NCBI GenBank assembly: GCA_958450325.1
Contig: OY288242.1
Span: 65,611,562 to 65,675,561 of the forward strand
DNA length: 64,000 bases
Reading direction: 5' to 3'
From: Agrostemma githago
Lineage: Eukaryota > Streptophyta > Magnoliopsida > Caryophyllales > Caryophyllaceae
The position numbers and the translations under genes are program-made. Shown here one piece after another: positions 62,648-64,000 of the stretch. Numbering within the stretch: position 1 is the first letter of the stretch; every line of letters begins with the position of its first letter. Under the pieces are notes generated by a model. That model did not search any database, was not told the origin of the DNA, and saw nothing but the letters and a program-made list of their open reading frames with translations.

Positions 62648-64000
62648 ATCTTACTACTCCAGGAGTTTGATTTATCGATCTGGGATAAGAAGGGAGCGGA
62701 AAATGCCGTTGTGGATCATTTATCGAGGCTTAGAGTTGAGGAGGAAGAAGTTGTCATCCCCATAGATGACTCTTTTCCCGATGATTCTCTCATGGCCTTA
62801 ACTACCGGTGAAAGCGAAGGACCTTGGTATGCGGATTATGCTAATTATTTAGTTGGCAAGGTATTACCTTCTGATCTTTCATATCAGCAAAAGAAAAAAT
62901 TTCTACATGATGTCCGACAGTATTTCTGGGATGATCCTTATTTATTTAAGGAGTGTTCTGATGGTATTTTCCGTCGATGTGTCCCTCAATGGGAAGTTCG
63001 AGGAATTTTAGAGAGTTGTCATTCATCACCATATGGTGGCCATCATGGACTGAGCCGAACCACGGCTAAGGTTCTCCAATCGGGTTTTTATTGGCCAACC
63101 TTATTTCGGGATGCCCAAGCCTTTATTATGTCTTGCGACGCGTGTCAAAGGACCGGTAATATTTCTAGGAGGCATGAGATGCCTCAAAATGGGATTCTCA
63201 AGGTAGAAATTTTTGATGTCTGGGGTGTAGATTATCAAGGCCCGTTCTCGTCGTCCAAGGGCAACCGATATATTTTGGTTGTGGTTGATTATGTCTCCAA
63301 GTGGATGGAGGCGGTAGCATCTCCTGCTAATGATGCTAGAACGGTGATATCTCTGTTTAAAAAGATAATATTCCCCCGCTTTGGTGTTCCAAGGGTGATT
63401 ATTAGCGATGGTGGGAGCCATTTTCATGAGAAGGGACTTGATGCTTTACTTGCTAAGTACTGTGTCTCTCACCATACCGGTCTTGCCTACCACCCTCAAA
63501 CGAGTGGGCAAGTTGAGGTGTCCAATAGGGAAATCAAGTCTATTCTCCAGAAGGTCGTGTCAAAGGCTCGAAAAGATTGGAGCTCTAAGCTAGATGATAC
63601 ATTGTGGGCTTATCGTACTGCCTTTAAAATGCTTATTGGTACTTCCCCTTACCGATTGGTTTATGGCAAGTCATGCCATTTACCCCTTGAGCTTGAGTAC
63701 AAGGCTTAGTGGGCGATCAAGGAGCTTAACTTGGATCCGCATTTGAGTGGGGAGAAGAGACTCATGCAGCTGAATGAGTTAGAAGAATTCCGTCTTGGTG
63801 CCTATGATAGTGCTCGGGTTTATAAGGAGCGCACCAAGCGGTGGCATGACAAGCATATCCTTCACCGTGAGTTCAAAGTGGGGGATAAGGTATTATTGTT
63901 CAATTCTAGACTCCGGTTGTTTCCCAGAAAGTTGAAATCTCGTTGGTCCGGACCTTTTTCCATCACCCATGTTGGTAGGTTTGGCTCGATTGAAGTCGAG
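62648..64000 (+). pseudogene. E3 integrase (3' end off window)
   Basis: The zinc-binding domain has CHSSPYGGHHG ... CDACQRTGN. The core has the first Asp in WGVDYQGPF, the second in IISDGGSHF and the Glu in GQVEVSNREIK. A TAG at 63707-63709 interrupts the frame, which continues with WAIKELNLDPHLSG, YKERTKRWHDKH and FKVGDKVLLFNSRLRLF to the window end. The catalytic triad is complete, but the frame is broken in and before this domain. Confidence 0.92.

Larger units (their letters stand above)
9118..64000 (+). mobile_element. E3: Athila LTR retrotransposon, interrupted by E4 and E8, 3' end off window
   Basis: LTR 9118-10463, tRNA-Asp PBS (10468), gag start (10590), then interruption by E4 (10659-51561). 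Gag and protease continue at 51567, are interrupted again by E8 (54523-61242), and pol resumes through integrase to the window end. Both joins are in frame once one TSD copy is removed, which confirms that this is a single element. It lacks the second RNase H of the Tat lineage and has Athila-type gag and RT motifs. Many stops and a frameshift make it dead. Own sequence in the window is about 7.3 kb. Confidence 0.92.

Overview
This 64-kb window is plant intergenic heterochromatin built entirely from nested LTR retrotransposons. I find no convincing host gene, tRNA, rRNA or CRISPR array. The plant assignment rests on Ty3/gypsy elements of the Athila and Tat lineages, primer-binding sites (PBS) that are the exact complement of the 3' end of plant tRNA-Asp, plant TATA boxes and antisense accessory ORFs of plant type. 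The species cannot be told from the sequence; a dicot is likely.

The nest was resolved from TG...CA ends and 5-bp target-site duplications (TSDs). I name the elements E1-E8. E2 (6496-9117, minus) is a fragment of a Tat-lineage element. It is cut on the left by E1 (<1-6495, minus; Athila-like, gag-protease only) and on the right by E3 (9118->64000, plus; autonomous-type Athila, LTR 1346 bp). E3's gag is split after codon 23 by E4 (10659-51561, minus; Tat lineage, same family as E2; TSD GTAGG). E4 is split three times: by E5 (14252-29986, minus; Tat/Retand-like, LTRs about 2.6 kb; TSD ATATC), by E6 (30848-34351, a 3.5-kb solo LTR; TSD CTATG), and by E7 (35802-47785, plus; Tat-like, LTRs 670 bp; TSD CCTAC). 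E3's pol is split by E8 (54523-61242, plus; non-autonomous, LTRs 1457 bp; TSD TTGTG). The depth is four layers. LTR divergence judged by eye (E4 about 5%, E7 about 3%, E5 and E8 about 1%) agrees with the nesting order.

Sense genes follow the usual gag-protease-RT-RNase H-integrase order. The Tat-type elements (E2, E4, E5, E7) add a second RNase H (aRNH) and use a CX2HX4HX4C zinc knuckle. The Athila types (E1, E3) use CX2CX4HX4C. Every gag-pol set is broken by stops or frameshifts. In contrast, the antisense accessory genes downstream of pol in E5 and E7 are fully open. They have their own TATA boxes, and two of them have clean GT-AG introns: E5 519 aa, E7 753 aa and E7 194 aa.

Two kinds of structure go beyond ordinary annotation. 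First, most LTR families here carry their own short palindrome (or direct repeat) in clusters upstream of the LTR TATA box. In E1 and E5 the palindromes sit in pairs about 21 bp apart, repeated every 71-73 bp, and E5 places three more such pairs in the intron of its antisense gene. Second, the 3' regions of the Athila-type elements E1 and E8 hold sets of hairpins whose loops are conserved while their stems differ in sequence but keep pairing. This includes a module of an AGGA-loop hairpin followed by a TTAAGYGNGGGG purine tract.
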